The notes under the pieces: generated by a model | Told to the model about the DNA's origin: nothing | The model's database searches: none | The model's input: only the letters and a program-made list of their open reading frames with translations | Source: Streptomyces sp. MMG1121 | Lineage (GTDB): Bacteria; Actinomycetota; Actinomycetes; Streptomycetales; Streptomycetaceae | NCBI RefSeq assembly: GCF_001280015.1 | Contig: NZ_LGDV01000074.1 | Coordinates: 1-64,000, forward strand | DNA: 64,000 nt | Direction: 5' to 3' | Made by a program: the position numbers and the translations under genes | Shown here: positions 17,386 through 25,672 of the stretch, piece by piece | How positions within the stretch are numbered: position 1 is the first letter of the stretch | Layout: each line of letters starts with the position of its first letter

Positions 17386-18834
17386 GTGTCCTCCCTCTTC
17401 CCCGCCCTGGCGGACGGCCCGGGCGAGCGGGTCGCCCTGCGCTTCGGCGAGCGGTCCTTGACGTACGGCGGGCTCGCGGGGGCCGCCGGTGCGGTCGCCG
17501 GGCGGCTGCGCGGGGCCGGCCGGGTCGCCGTGTGGGCCACCCCGGAGCTGGAGACCGCCGTCGCCGTGACGGGCGTACTGCTCGCCGGGGCCGCCGCCGT
17601 ACCGCTGAACCCGAAGTCGGGCCAGAAGGAACTCGCGCACATCGTCTCCGACAGCGCGCCCGCTCTGGTGCTGGCCGCATCCGGCGCAGAACTCCCGGAA
17701 GCGCTGAGGGACTTGCCCCGTCTGGACGTGGATGTCTCCGCGGTCGGTCCCGGCCCCGAGGGGCAGGCCGGTGACGCGGACCCGGCCCTCGTCGTCTACA
17801 CCTCCGGCACGACCGGCCCGCCCAAGGGTGCCGTCCTGCCCCGCCGGGCCCTCGCCGCCACCCTGGACGCGCTCGCCGACGCCTGGCAGTGGACGGCGGA
17901 CGACGTGCTGGTGCACGGGCTGCCGCTGTTCCATGTGCACGGCCTCGTGCTCGGCATCCTGGGCCCGCTGCGGCGGGGCGGCAGCGTCCGGCACCTGGGC
18001 CGGTTCAGCGCCGAGGGCGTCACCCGGGAGCTGAACGACGGCGCGAGCATGCTGTTCGGGGTGCCGACGATGTACCACCGCATCGCCGAGGCCCTGCCGG
18101 ACGACCCTGAGCTGGCCAAGGCGCTCGGGCGGGCCCGGCTGCTGGTGTCGGGCTCGGCCGCGCTGCCGGTGCACGACCACGAGCGGATCGCGGCGGCGAC
18201 CGGGCGCCGGGTCATCGAGCGGTACGGCATGACGGAGACCCTGATGAACACCAGCGTCCGGGCCGACGGGGAGCCGCGCGCGGGCACCGTGGGCGTACCG
18301 CTGCCCGGCGTCGGACTGCGGCTCGTGGAGGAGGACGGCACGCCGATCACCGCGTACGACGGGGAGAGCGTCGGGGAGATCCAGGTGCGCGGGCCGAACC
18401 TGTTCACCGGGTATCTGAACCGGCCCGACGCCACGGCCGCCGCGTTCACCGCCGACGGCTGGTTCCGCACCGGCGACATGGCGGTGCGGGAGAGCGACGG
18501 GTATGTGCGGATCGTCGGGCGCAAGGCCACCGACCTGATCAAGAGCGGCGGTTACAAGATCGGGGCCGGGGAGATCGAGAACGCGCTGCTGGAGCACCCG
18601 GGCGTGCGGGAGGCCGCGGTCACCGGGGAGCCGGACCCGGACCTGGGCGAGCGGATCGTCGCCTGGATCGTCCCGGCGGATCCCCAATCCCCGCCCACGG
18701 TCGAGGAGCTGGCGGATCATGTGGCACGCCGGCTGGCCCCGCACAAGCGCCCCCGCGTCGTCCGCCACCTGACCGCGCTCCCCCGCAACGACATGGGCAA
18801 GATCATGAAGCGGGCACTGGTGGCCGATGCCTGA
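17386..18834 (+). CDS. matB: Malonyl-/methylmalonyl-CoA synthetase MatB
   Basis: The 482-residue acyl-activating enzyme has the AMP-binding core VVYTSGTTGPPKGAV, LPLFHVHGLVLGILG, RYGMTETLMNTSV, GWFRTGDMA, and the C-terminal catalytic Lys in RNDMGKIMKRAL. The sequence is nearly superimposable, from memory, on the characterised MatB of Streptomyces coelicolor, which makes malonyl-CoA and methylmalonyl-CoA from the free diacids and ATP. The GTG start has TAGGAG 8 nt upstream. Its end overlaps the next gene by 8 bp, linking it to a carboxyltransferase that also handles acyl-CoA thioesters. Confidence 0.93.
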   Translation: MSSLFPALADGPGERVALRFGERSLTYGGLAGAAGAVAGRLRGAGRVAVWATPELETAVAVTGVLLAGAAAVPLNPKSGQKELAHIVSDSAPALVLAASGAELPEALRDLPRLDVDVSAVGPGPEGQAGDADPALVVYTSGTTGPPKGAVLPRRALAATLDALADAWQWTADDVLVHGLPLFHVHGLVLGILGPLRRGGSVRHLGRFSAEGVTRELNDGASMLFGVPTMYHRIAEALPDDPELAKALGRARLLVSGSAALPVHDHERIAAATGRRVIERYGMTETLMNTSVRADGEPRAGTVGVPLPGVGLRLVEEDGTPITAYDGESVGEIQVRGPNLFTGYLNRPDATAAAFTADGWFRTGDMAVRESDGYVRIVGRKATDLIKSGGYKIGAGEIENALLEHPGVREAAVTGEPDPDLGERIVAWIVPADPQSPPTVEELADHVARRLAPHKRPRVVRHLTALPRNDMGKIMKRALVADA

Positions 18835-20239
18835 GCGGCGCTCGGCACGCCGGTTCCTGACCCTGGTGGCGGACTCGGGCAGCTTCCGCGAACTCCCTTG
18901 CCCACCGGGGGAGTCGCAGCCGGACGGCCCCCTCGCCTGGCAGGGCTACGACGCCTCGCGGGCCCGCGCCGCCGCACGCACCGGCGAGCAGGAGTCGGTC
19001 GTCTGCGGCACCGCGCGCGTCGACGGCACCCCGGCCGTGCTGATCGCCTTCGAGTTCGGCTTCCTCGGCGGTTCACTGGGCGAACGCACCGGGGACCGGC
19101 TGGAGGCGGCGTACGGCCACGCCCGCGCACACCGGCTGCCGGTCGTGCCGTTGGTCGCGACCGGCGGCAGCCGGATGCAGGAGGGCATGCTCGCGCTCAC
19201 CCAACTCCAGCGCGTGGCCCGGCAGTCGGCACTCACCCGCGAGGCCGGGCTGCCCCAGATCGCGGTCCTGCGGGACCCGACGACCGGCGGCGGCTGGGCC
19301 ACCCTCGGCGCGGGCGCGGACGTCGTCCTGGCCCTTCCCGGCGTTCAGGTGGGCTTCGCCGGCTCCCGGGTGCGCCCGCCGGACGCCGACCCGACGGCCT
19401 ACACGGCGCAGTCCCAGGTCACGGCAGGCTCGGCGGACGCGGTGGTGGCACCGGCGGAGCTGAAGCGGGTACTGGGGGCGTGGCTGCGCCTGCTGACCGG
19501 GGGCGCGAGCGGACAGCGGGACCGGGCCGGCGACCGTGCCGCCACGGCACCCGCCCCCGTCCCGCACGCCCTGGGTGACAGCGTGCTGCCCGGCACCGGA
19601 TGGGACGCCGTCCGGCGGGCCCGCTCGGCCGAACGGCCCCGCGCACAGGCCTACTTGGACGCCTACTTCACCCACCGCCTCGACATCGGCGGTGACCGGT
19701 GCGGCGGCGCGGACCCCGAGGGCATCCTGTGCGGGTTCGGCGAGCGGGACGGCCGTACGGTGGCCTACGCGGCGCAGACCGGGGCGGCGACCCGGCCCGC
19801 CGGGTACCGGACCGCCGCCCGCCTGATCCGGCTGGCGGACCGGCTGGCGATACCCGTGCTGACGCTGGTGGACACACCGGGCGCCGCGAACGACGCGGAG
19901 GCGGAGCGGGCGGGGGCCGGGCCGGCGATCGCGGAGGTGTTCGGGGCGGTGGCCGCCGCCCGCGTCCCGGTCACCACGCTCGTCATCGGCGAGGGCGGCT
20001 CCGGCGGCGCGCTCGCGCTGGCCGCGCCCGGCAACACCTGGGCCACGCCGGACAGTTACTTCTCGGTGATCGCCCCGGAGCTCGCGGCGGCCATCCTCAA
20101 ACGCCCGCCGCGGGAGATCGAGGCGACCGCCGATCAGCTGCGCATCCGGCCGCAGGACCTGGTGGAGCTGGGGGTGGTCAGGGGGATCGTGGATCACCAC
20201 CCCCAGCCGTGGGTCACCGCACCGCCACCGCCCGGATGA
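18827..20239 (+). CDS. Fused AccD/AccA-like acyl-CoA carboxyltransferase
   Basis: The 470-residue protein contains two crotonase-fold halves. The N-terminal half resembles the beta (AccD) side: GTARVDGTPAVLIAFEFGFLGGSLGE and GGSRMQEGMLALTQL, with TGGGWATLGAGADV. The C-terminal half resembles the alpha (AccA) side: PGYRTAARLIRLADR-type sequence, LTLVDTPGAANDAEAE and IGEGGSGGALALA. There is no biotin carboxylase or carrier domain. It would transfer CO2 from biotin to an acyl-CoA, or act in reverse, and the 8-bp overlap with matB points to malonyl-type CoA esters. At 470 residues it is shorter than the usual sum of the subunits. Confidence 0.82.
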   Translation: MPERRSARRFLTLVADSGSFRELPCPPGESQPDGPLAWQGYDASRARAAARTGEQESVVCGTARVDGTPAVLIAFEFGFLGGSLGERTGDRLEAAYGHARAHRLPVVPLVATGGSRMQEGMLALTQLQRVARQSALTREAGLPQIAVLRDPTTGGGWATLGAGADVVLALPGVQVGFAGSRVRPPDADPTAYTAQSQVTAGSADAVVAPAELKRVLGAWLRLLTGGASGQRDRAGDRAATAPAPVPHALGDSVLPGTGWDAVRRARSAERPRAQAYLDAYFTHRLDIGGDRCGGADPEGILCGFGERDGRTVAYAAQTGAATRPAGYRTAARLIRLADRLAIPVLTLVDTPGAANDAEAERAGAGPAIAEVFGAVAAARVPVTTLVIGEGGSGGALALAAPGNTWATPDSYFSVIAPELAAAILKRPPREIEATADQLRIRPQDLVELGVVRGIVDHHPQPWVTAPPPPG

Positions 20240-23200
20240 TCTCCTGCGTCACCGAGCCCCCCTGGTCGTCGTGGGCCGAGGCCCGCAGCGAGAGGGACTT
20301 CGCGCCGCGCGGCACCGTCAGCGTGCCGCGCCAGGAGGCGTTCTTGCCGGTCAGCGAGACCGTCCGCCAGGTCGTGCCCTCGTCGTAGGACACCTCCAGC
20401 CGGCCCCCGCCCAGGGTCCCGGTGCCGGCGGCCTGCGCCACGTACGACGCGCCGAGCCCGACCGGGACGCGCTGTCCGCCGCGCACGGTGCCCGCGAGGT
20501 CGGTGTCGAGGTCGTAGGCGAGGTTGATCAGCGGCAGATAGGTCCAGTGGTCCTCCGGGGTGGCCGCCGACCGGAAGGTCCACTCGCTGTGCCCCTGGGT
20601 GGCGAGCTTCCAGCGGGCGGGGTCGAGCGCGGTGTCGGTGACGGCCTTGTAGGTGTGTGCGTCGGCCGGTGCGTCCCAGACGTAGGCGGCCGAGCTGGTT
20701 CCCTTGTCGACGAGGGCGCCGTCGAGGTAGACGGCGGTGGTCTGGCTCATGCCGCTGTCCGTGCTCCACACGTCGCCGAAGCCGGTGTGGTCGGGCCCGG
20801 AGTCGCCCCAGCCGGGGGTGTTCAACTGGATCTGGTTGCCGGCGCGTTGCTGCCCCCAGCCGAGCCCGGTGCCGAGCCAGGGGTGCCACACCGGCCGGAA
20901 CCAGTCCAGCACCGGGTGCGTACCGCCCTCGTACCGCACCAGGCCGCTGCGCTCCTCCAGGGTGCCGTCGCCGATCGTGACGGACTCGTGCCACAGCTGG
21001 CCGGGGCCGGTGGAGACGTAGTCGGTGCGCTCGGCGGGCAGGGCGACGCGCTCCTGGAAGCCGAGGCCCACGGGGAAGGTGTCGGTGAGGGAGTAGCGGA
21101 ACTCGCCGCCTGCCGTCGGCTCAGGCGCGTGGAACTTCACGTGGACGGCCGCGAGTTGACGCTTGCCCGGCGCGTAGGTGAGGTCGTGGTCCGGGATCGC
21201 GCCCCGGTGTCCCTCGGAAAGGTCGTACACGTACGGGGAGTCGGGCGTGCCGGTCATGTCGACCGTCCGCGCCGCGCGCAGCCGGGCCGCGTCCGCCGTG
21301 TTCACCGTGGCGATCTGCAGCGGCCGGTCGGTGTCGTCGGCGGTGCCCCACCAGGCCATCAGCCGGCCGGGCGCGTCGTCCGTGACGAACAGTGCCTTGG
21401 CGCCGGCGTCCTGCGCGGCCTGGGCGAGCGCGACCGGGTCGGCGCCGTCGGCGAGGTGCGCGAGCACCGCCTTGCCGGACACCCCGGTGAAGGGCCCGTC
21501 GCCGACGTCGGCCAGCGGCAGCCTGGTCCGGCCCCCGATCAGCGTGCCGCCGGCCTGGACGGTCGCCTCGCCGACGCCCTTGACCTCCAGCATGGGCTTG
21601 GCCAGCCGCCACACCGTCCGGTACTCGAAGGAGCCCTGGGTGACCTTCGCGGTGGGCGCGGCGAAGACGCTGTCGTAGGTGAGGGGCACCTGGACCGCGC
21701 CGAAGAGGTCGGCGCCGTTCGCCTTGCGGTCGTACTCCATGAGGAGCTGGTGCGTCTCGGTGCGCTGGTCGACGCGGGCCTTCAATTCGCGCAACCGGCG
21801 TCCGTCCAGGGTGACTTCCCGGTTGCGGTCGAGGGTGATCTCGGGTGCGGAGAGGAAGCCGAGGCCGAGGGAGTCGGCGCCGTGGCTGCCGTGCACGTCG
21901 AGGAAGGTGGACAGGGTGTAGGTGCCGGGCTGCAGGCGCAGCTGGAGGGTGCCGGAGTCACCGACGTGCGCGGGCTGGGCGTCCTCGCCCGCGGTCAGCC
22001 GCTGGACGGTGAGGTCGGCCGGTGCGGGCGTGCCGGAGCGGTCCTTGACGTGCACGGTGAGCGTGTACCGCTCCTCCTCCTTGACCAGCCCGAACGCGGT
22101 GTGCGCGACGGTGTTCCCGGACGGGTCCACGGCCACGATCTGCCCGCTGGTGTCGCCGACCTGCGCCTTGGATCCGTCGCCGGTGACCGTGGTGGCGGCG
22201 GTGCCGTGGGCGGGCACGGTGAGGGCGGGGTCGGCGAGGGTGGCGACACCGTCCGGGGCGCCCTGCACCGACAGCTTCAACCGGACGTCCGTGTCGGAGG
22301 AGTTGGTGTACGTCACGGTCCGGGTGACGGGCTTGTCGGCGTCGTACGGCCAACTGTAGAAGCCGAGGTCGGCGCTGCCGGTGGCGGTGACCTGAGCCCG
22401 CACGGCGTCGGGCACGCTCACCCGCCCCGCGCCCAGTGTGTAGGCGGACGCGTCCAGTTGCTTCGAGCTGGACATCAGCGCGTCCTTCAGCTGCGCGCCG
22501 GTCCAGTCGGGATGCTCCTGTGCGAGCAGGGCGGCCACCCCGGCGACGTGCGGGGTCGCCATCGACGTACCGCTCATGGTCGTGTAGTAGCCGCTGCCGG
22601 AAACCAGCTGGGAGCGGGCGGCGAGGATGTCGACGCCGGGGGCCGAGATGTCCGGCTTCAGGGCGTTGTCGCCGTACCGGGGGCCCGCGCTGGTGAAGTA
22701 GGCGGCCTGGTCGGCGGAGTCGACGGCGCCGACGGTGAGGGCCGCGTCGGCGGCGCCGGGCGAGCCGATGGAGGACGGGGCGCCGGTGTTGCCCGCGGCG
22801 ACGACGAACAGCGCGCCGGTCTCCTTCGAGAGGGTGTTCACCGCCTCGGCCATCGGGTCGGTGCCGTCGCTGGCCTCGGTCGAGCCCAGGCTCATGGAGA
22901 CGATCCGGGCGTGCACGTCCCGCGCGGCCCACTCCATGCCGGCGATGATCTGGGACTCGCTGCCCGAGCCCTGGTCGCTGAGCACCTTGCCGACCGCGAG
23001 GGTGGCGTCGGGCGCGACCCCCTTCTCCTTGCCGTCGGAGGCGGCCCCGCTGCCGCCGACGGTGGAGGTCACGTGCGTGCCGTGGCCGTTGCGGTCGGCG
23101 ACCTCCTGCCCGTCGATGAAGCTCTTGGTCGTGGTGACCCGGTCCTTGAGGTCCGGGTGGCTCAGGTCGACCCCGGTGTCGAGGACGGCGACCGTGACGC

Positions 23201-23855
23201 CCTTGCCCGTGAGCCCCGCGTCCCAGGCGGTCTGCGTGCCGATCTGGGCGTTGCTCTCGGCCATGTCGGCCTTGACCCGCCCGTCGAGCCAGACCTTGGC
23301 GACGCCGTCGTGGTGTGTGAACGACCGCCAGAAGGCGCGCCCCTTGGCGGCCTCGACCGCGGCCCCGCCCAGACTGGGCAGGCCGCGCTCGCGCTCGGTA
23401 CCGGCCGGGGCCGCGGCCCGCGCGCCCTTGCCGTAGGTCACGATCAGGGGCGTCGCACCGGCCTCGGCGTCGGTCAGCCCCTGCCGGATCAGCCCGCTCA
23501 CGTCGAACAGCCGTCGGTCCAGCGTCCCGGCCCGCAGATACGGCAGCGCCTCGTCGGGTACGACGGTGATCCCGCCGTCGCTCTGCTGCGTGCGTACGGC
23601 CCCGGTCGCCCCCTCGGGCCGCTGCACGGTGACCGTCTTCTTCCCGTGCCCGAGGTCGGTGACGGTCACCTTGTCGCCGGTGACGAGCGTGACGGTGGTG
23701 GCCGCGCTCGGGCTGCTCCCGGTGTGCGCGGCGGGGTGCTGTGCCTGTTCCGGGGCCCGCTGGGCCGCCGCGGCCGCCGGGCCGACCGGGAGCAGGGCGC
23801 TCACCAGCCCCGCCGCCAGCAGTGCCGCCCCGCGTCTGACTGGTCCTCTGGTCAT
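20214..23855 (-). CDS. Large secreted subtilisin-family (S8) serine protease
   Basis: The 1213-residue protein has a signal peptide (RRGAALLAAGLVSALLPVG, then an Ala run), a prodomain, and an S8 catalytic domain with Asp in VAVLDTGVDLSHPD, His in NGHGTHVTSTVGG and Ser in SGTSMATPHVAG. A long C-terminal half of about 650 residues is beta-rich and includes a segment (GVSGKAVLAHLADG ... KALFVTDDAPG) that looks like a protease-associated domain. No sortase or membrane anchor is visible. It is an extracellular protease, probably with a repeated beta-sandwich tail. It overlaps the convergent carboxyltransferase by 26 bp and is divergent from a Trypco1 gene. Confidence 0.93.
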   Translation of the reverse strand: MTRGPVRRGAALLAAGLVSALLPVGPAAAAAQRAPEQAQHPAAHTGSSPSAATTVTLVTGDKVTVTDLGHGKKTVTVQRPEGATGAVRTQQSDGGITVVPDEALPYLRAGTLDRRLFDVSGLIRQGLTDAEAGATPLIVTYGKGARAAAPAGTERERGLPSLGGAAVEAAKGRAFWRSFTHHDGVAKVWLDGRVKADMAESNAQIGTQTAWDAGLTGKGVTVAVLDTGVDLSHPDLKDRVTTTKSFIDGQEVADRNGHGTHVTSTVGGSGAASDGKEKGVAPDATLAVGKVLSDQGSGSESQIIAGMEWAARDVHARIVSMSLGSTEASDGTDPMAEAVNTLSKETGALFVVAAGNTGAPSSIGSPGAADAALTVGAVDSADQAAYFTSAGPRYGDNALKPDISAPGVDILAARSQLVSGSGYYTTMSGTSMATPHVAGVAALLAQEHPDWTGAQLKDALMSSSKQLDASAYTLGAGRVSVPDAVRAQVTATGSADLGFYSWPYDADKPVTRTVTYTNSSDTDVRLKLSVQGAPDGVATLADPALTVPAHGTAATTVTGDGSKAQVGDTSGQIVAVDPSGNTVAHTAFGLVKEEERYTLTVHVKDRSGTPAPADLTVQRLTAGEDAQPAHVGDSGTLQLRLQPGTYTLSTFLDVHGSHGADSLGLGFLSAPEITLDRNREVTLDGRRLRELKARVDQRTETHQLLMEYDRKANGADLFGAVQVPLTYDSVFAAPTAKVTQGSFEYRTVWRLAKPMLEVKGVGEATVQAGGTLIGGRTRLPLADVGDGPFTGVSGKAVLAHLADGADPVALAQAAQDAGAKALFVTDDAPGRLMAWWGTADDTDRPLQIATVNTADAARLRAARTVDMTGTPDSPYVYDLSEGHRGAIPDHDLTYAPGKRQLAAVHVKFHAPEPTAGGEFRYSLTDTFPVGLGFQERVALPAERTDYVSTGPGQLWHESVTIGDGTLEERSGLVRYEGGTHPVLDWFRPVWHPWLGTGLGWGQQRAGNQIQLNTPGWGDSGPDHTGFGDVWSTDSGMSQTTAVYLDGALVDKGTSSAAYVWDAPADAHTYKAVTDTALDPARWKLATQGHSEWTFRSAATPEDHWTYLPLINLAYDLDTDLAGTVRGGQRVPVGLGASYVAQAAGTGTLGGGRLEVSYDEGTTWRTVSLTGKNASWRGTLTVPRGAKSLSLRASAHDDQGGSVTQEIIRAVAVR

Positions 23856-24060
23856 CCACGCCTCTTTCGTCGGGGGTGTCTGTCCGAGTGGCTCGTGTGC
23901 TGGGACGAGTGTCAGGTGCGTTGTGTTGCCACGGTGTTGACCGGTGCGGGCGGAAAGCCGCCGTGGCGGCAATCCGCCAACTGTCGTGGGAACCACGGAC
24001 GTTGAGGCGGACATCTTCCTCCCCTCGGCCGACAATGAGGGAAAGGCATGAGGGGGACGG

Positions 24061-24471
24061 ATGAGCAGACTGCTGGAGTTCACGACCGAGGACGGGGCCG
24101 TCGTCGTCATGGAGGCCACGGACCCTACGGGCGGGAACCTGCCGGTCGGGCGGGAGGACGGCACGCTGGAGCGGACCGCCCGCACCTTCGAGGGCGCCCT
24201 CGACGGCGTACGCGCCGCCGCCCAGTCGGCGCTGCGGGTCTTCCGGGACGGCAGCCTGCGCCCCGACTCGGTCGAGCTGGAGTTCGGCGTGAAGCTGACC
24301 GCGGAGGCCGGCGCGATCATCGCCAAGGGCGCGGCGGAGGGCCAGCTGGTGGTCCGCCTGGGATGGAAGGCACAGCCGGAGCCGACGACGGGGACGGCGG
24401 CCGCGCCGACGGCCCGGACAGCGGCCGCCGTGAGTGGGGAATCCGGGCCCGCGTCCACCACCGAGCGGTGA
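24061..24471 (+). CDS. Trypsin-co-occurring domain (Trypco1) / CU044_2847 family protein
   Basis: The 136-residue protein follows AGGGGG 4 nt before the ATG. The first about 105 residues match the small beta-alpha domain of CU044_2847/Trypco1 proteins: LEFTTEDGAVVVMEA, then LDGVRAAAQSALRVFRDG and the characteristic VELEFGVKLTAEAGAIIAK and EGQLVVRLGW. The last 30 residues are a low-complexity Thr/Ala tail. Such domains are encoded next to trypsin-like or caspase-like proteases and are proposed to act in protease-linked signalling or conflict. Here the neighbour is a subtilase on the opposite strand. Confidence 0.75.
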   Translation: MSRLLEFTTEDGAVVVMEATDPTGGNLPVGREDGTLERTARTFEGALDGVRAAAQSALRVFRDGSLRPDSVELEFGVKLTAEAGAIIAKGAAEGQLVVRLGWKAQPEPTTGTAAAPTARTAAAVSGESGPASTTER

Positions 24472-24615
24472 GCCGCGCCCGAAACCCCCCATTCAGCGGC
24501 ACCCCACCCGGCCCCCTCCAGCAGGCGCCCGCCGCCGCGGCCCGCACAGGATGCAGTGTGAGAGGCCCGCCAACCGGCCGGGCGCCCCGAGGCCCGTGCA
24601 TCCGGGAGGTTCGCC

Positions 24616-25653
24616 GTGACCGTCAGTCTGGAGCAGTTGCGCCGCTGCCACTTCGCCGTCGACCTGGGCGCGGCTCGCACCCGGGTGTACGTGAAGGGCG
24701 CCGGTCTCGTCGTCGACCAGCCTTCGGCGGCCGCCGTGAACACGCGTACCGGCGCGCTCATCGCCGTCGGCGAGTTCGCGGAGAGGATGACGGGGCGCAC
24801 CCCGAGCTACATTCGGGTCGTCCGGCCCATCTCCGGTGGCACGGTGGTCGACATCGAGATGGCCCAGCGCATGCTGCGCCAGCTGCTCGGCGACAAGATG
24901 CGCCGGGCCCTGCGCCGTAATCTCCGGCTGCGCGCCGCGGCCTGCACCCCGCACGACACCGATCCGCTGGCCCAGCGGGCGACCATCGAGACGCTGGTCG
25001 GGCTGGGCGCGCGCCGGGTCGAGCTGGTGGACACGCTCATCGCCGCGGCCGTCGGCTGCGGACTGCCCGTCGAGCGCCCCGAAGCCACCATGATCATGGT
25101 GTGCGGGGCGGCCGCGACGCAGGTGGCCGTCCTCTCCCTCGGCTCCATCGTCACGGCCGAGCGGATCCCGGTGGGCGGCGAGGCGGTGGACCACGCGATC
25201 GTGCAGCACCTGCGGCACGAGCACGAGCTGATACTGCCGAGCCAGTCCGTACGACCGCTGCAACTGGCCCTGTCCGGCAACGGACTGACCTCGCAGGGCC
25301 CGGCCTCCACGGAGATCCACGGCCGGGACGTGGCCACCGGGCTCGCGCGCAGCGTGCAGGTCGACACCGCCGCCGTACGCGACGCGATCCAGACCCCGCT
25401 GACGGCCGTCCTGGACGGTATCGGCAAGGTGCTGCGCGGCTGCCCGCCCGACCTGGTGGCCGACCTCGCCGACCGCGGGATCATGATGGTCGGCGGCTCC
25501 GCGCTGCTGCCCGGCTTCGACCAGATGCTGCGGCAGGCGACCAGGATGCCGGTGCACATCGCCGAGCGGCCCGACATCTGCGCGGCCCAGGGCATCGGCG
25601 CGATGCTGGAGGGCCGGATCGAGCCGCTGGTGCTGAACCCGCTGGCCGCCTGA
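24616..25653 (+). CDS. mbl: MreB-like cytoskeletal protein Mbl
   Basis: The 345-residue protein belongs to the MreB/actin family: phosphate-1-like FAVDLGAARTRVYVKG at residues 12-27, VRPISGGTVVDIEMAQRML, and the adenosine motif MMVGGSALLPGF near the C-terminus. The phosphate-2 loop, normally DIGGGT, reads VCGAAATQVAVLSLG, so nucleotide hydrolysis is doubtful. Streptomyces have a short MreB paralogue, Mbl, that works with MreB in spore-wall synthesis; length and divergence fit that protein. GGGAGG lies 6 nt upstream of the GTG. The histidine kinase gene follows 19 bp later. Confidence 0.85.
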   Translation: MTVSLEQLRRCHFAVDLGAARTRVYVKGAGLVVDQPSAAAVNTRTGALIAVGEFAERMTGRTPSYIRVVRPISGGTVVDIEMAQRMLRQLLGDKMRRALRRNLRLRAAACTPHDTDPLAQRATIETLVGLGARRVELVDTLIAAAVGCGLPVERPEATMIMVCGAAATQVAVLSLGSIVTAERIPVGGEAVDHAIVQHLRHEHELILPSQSVRPLQLALSGNGLTSQGPASTEIHGRDVATGLARSVQVDTAAVRDAIQTPLTAVLDGIGKVLRGCPPDLVADLADRGIMMVGGSALLPGFDQMLRQATRMPVHIAERPDICAAQGIGAMLEGRIEPLVLNPLAA

Positions 25654-25672
25654 GCCCGGTACGGCGCCTCGG

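Noticed and set aside
20271..24005. 1244-codon open frame on the plus strand
   Set aside because: It is a shadow of the S8 protease gene on the other strand; composition is Gly/Arg/Val-rich without domains, and the protease has all catalytic motifs.
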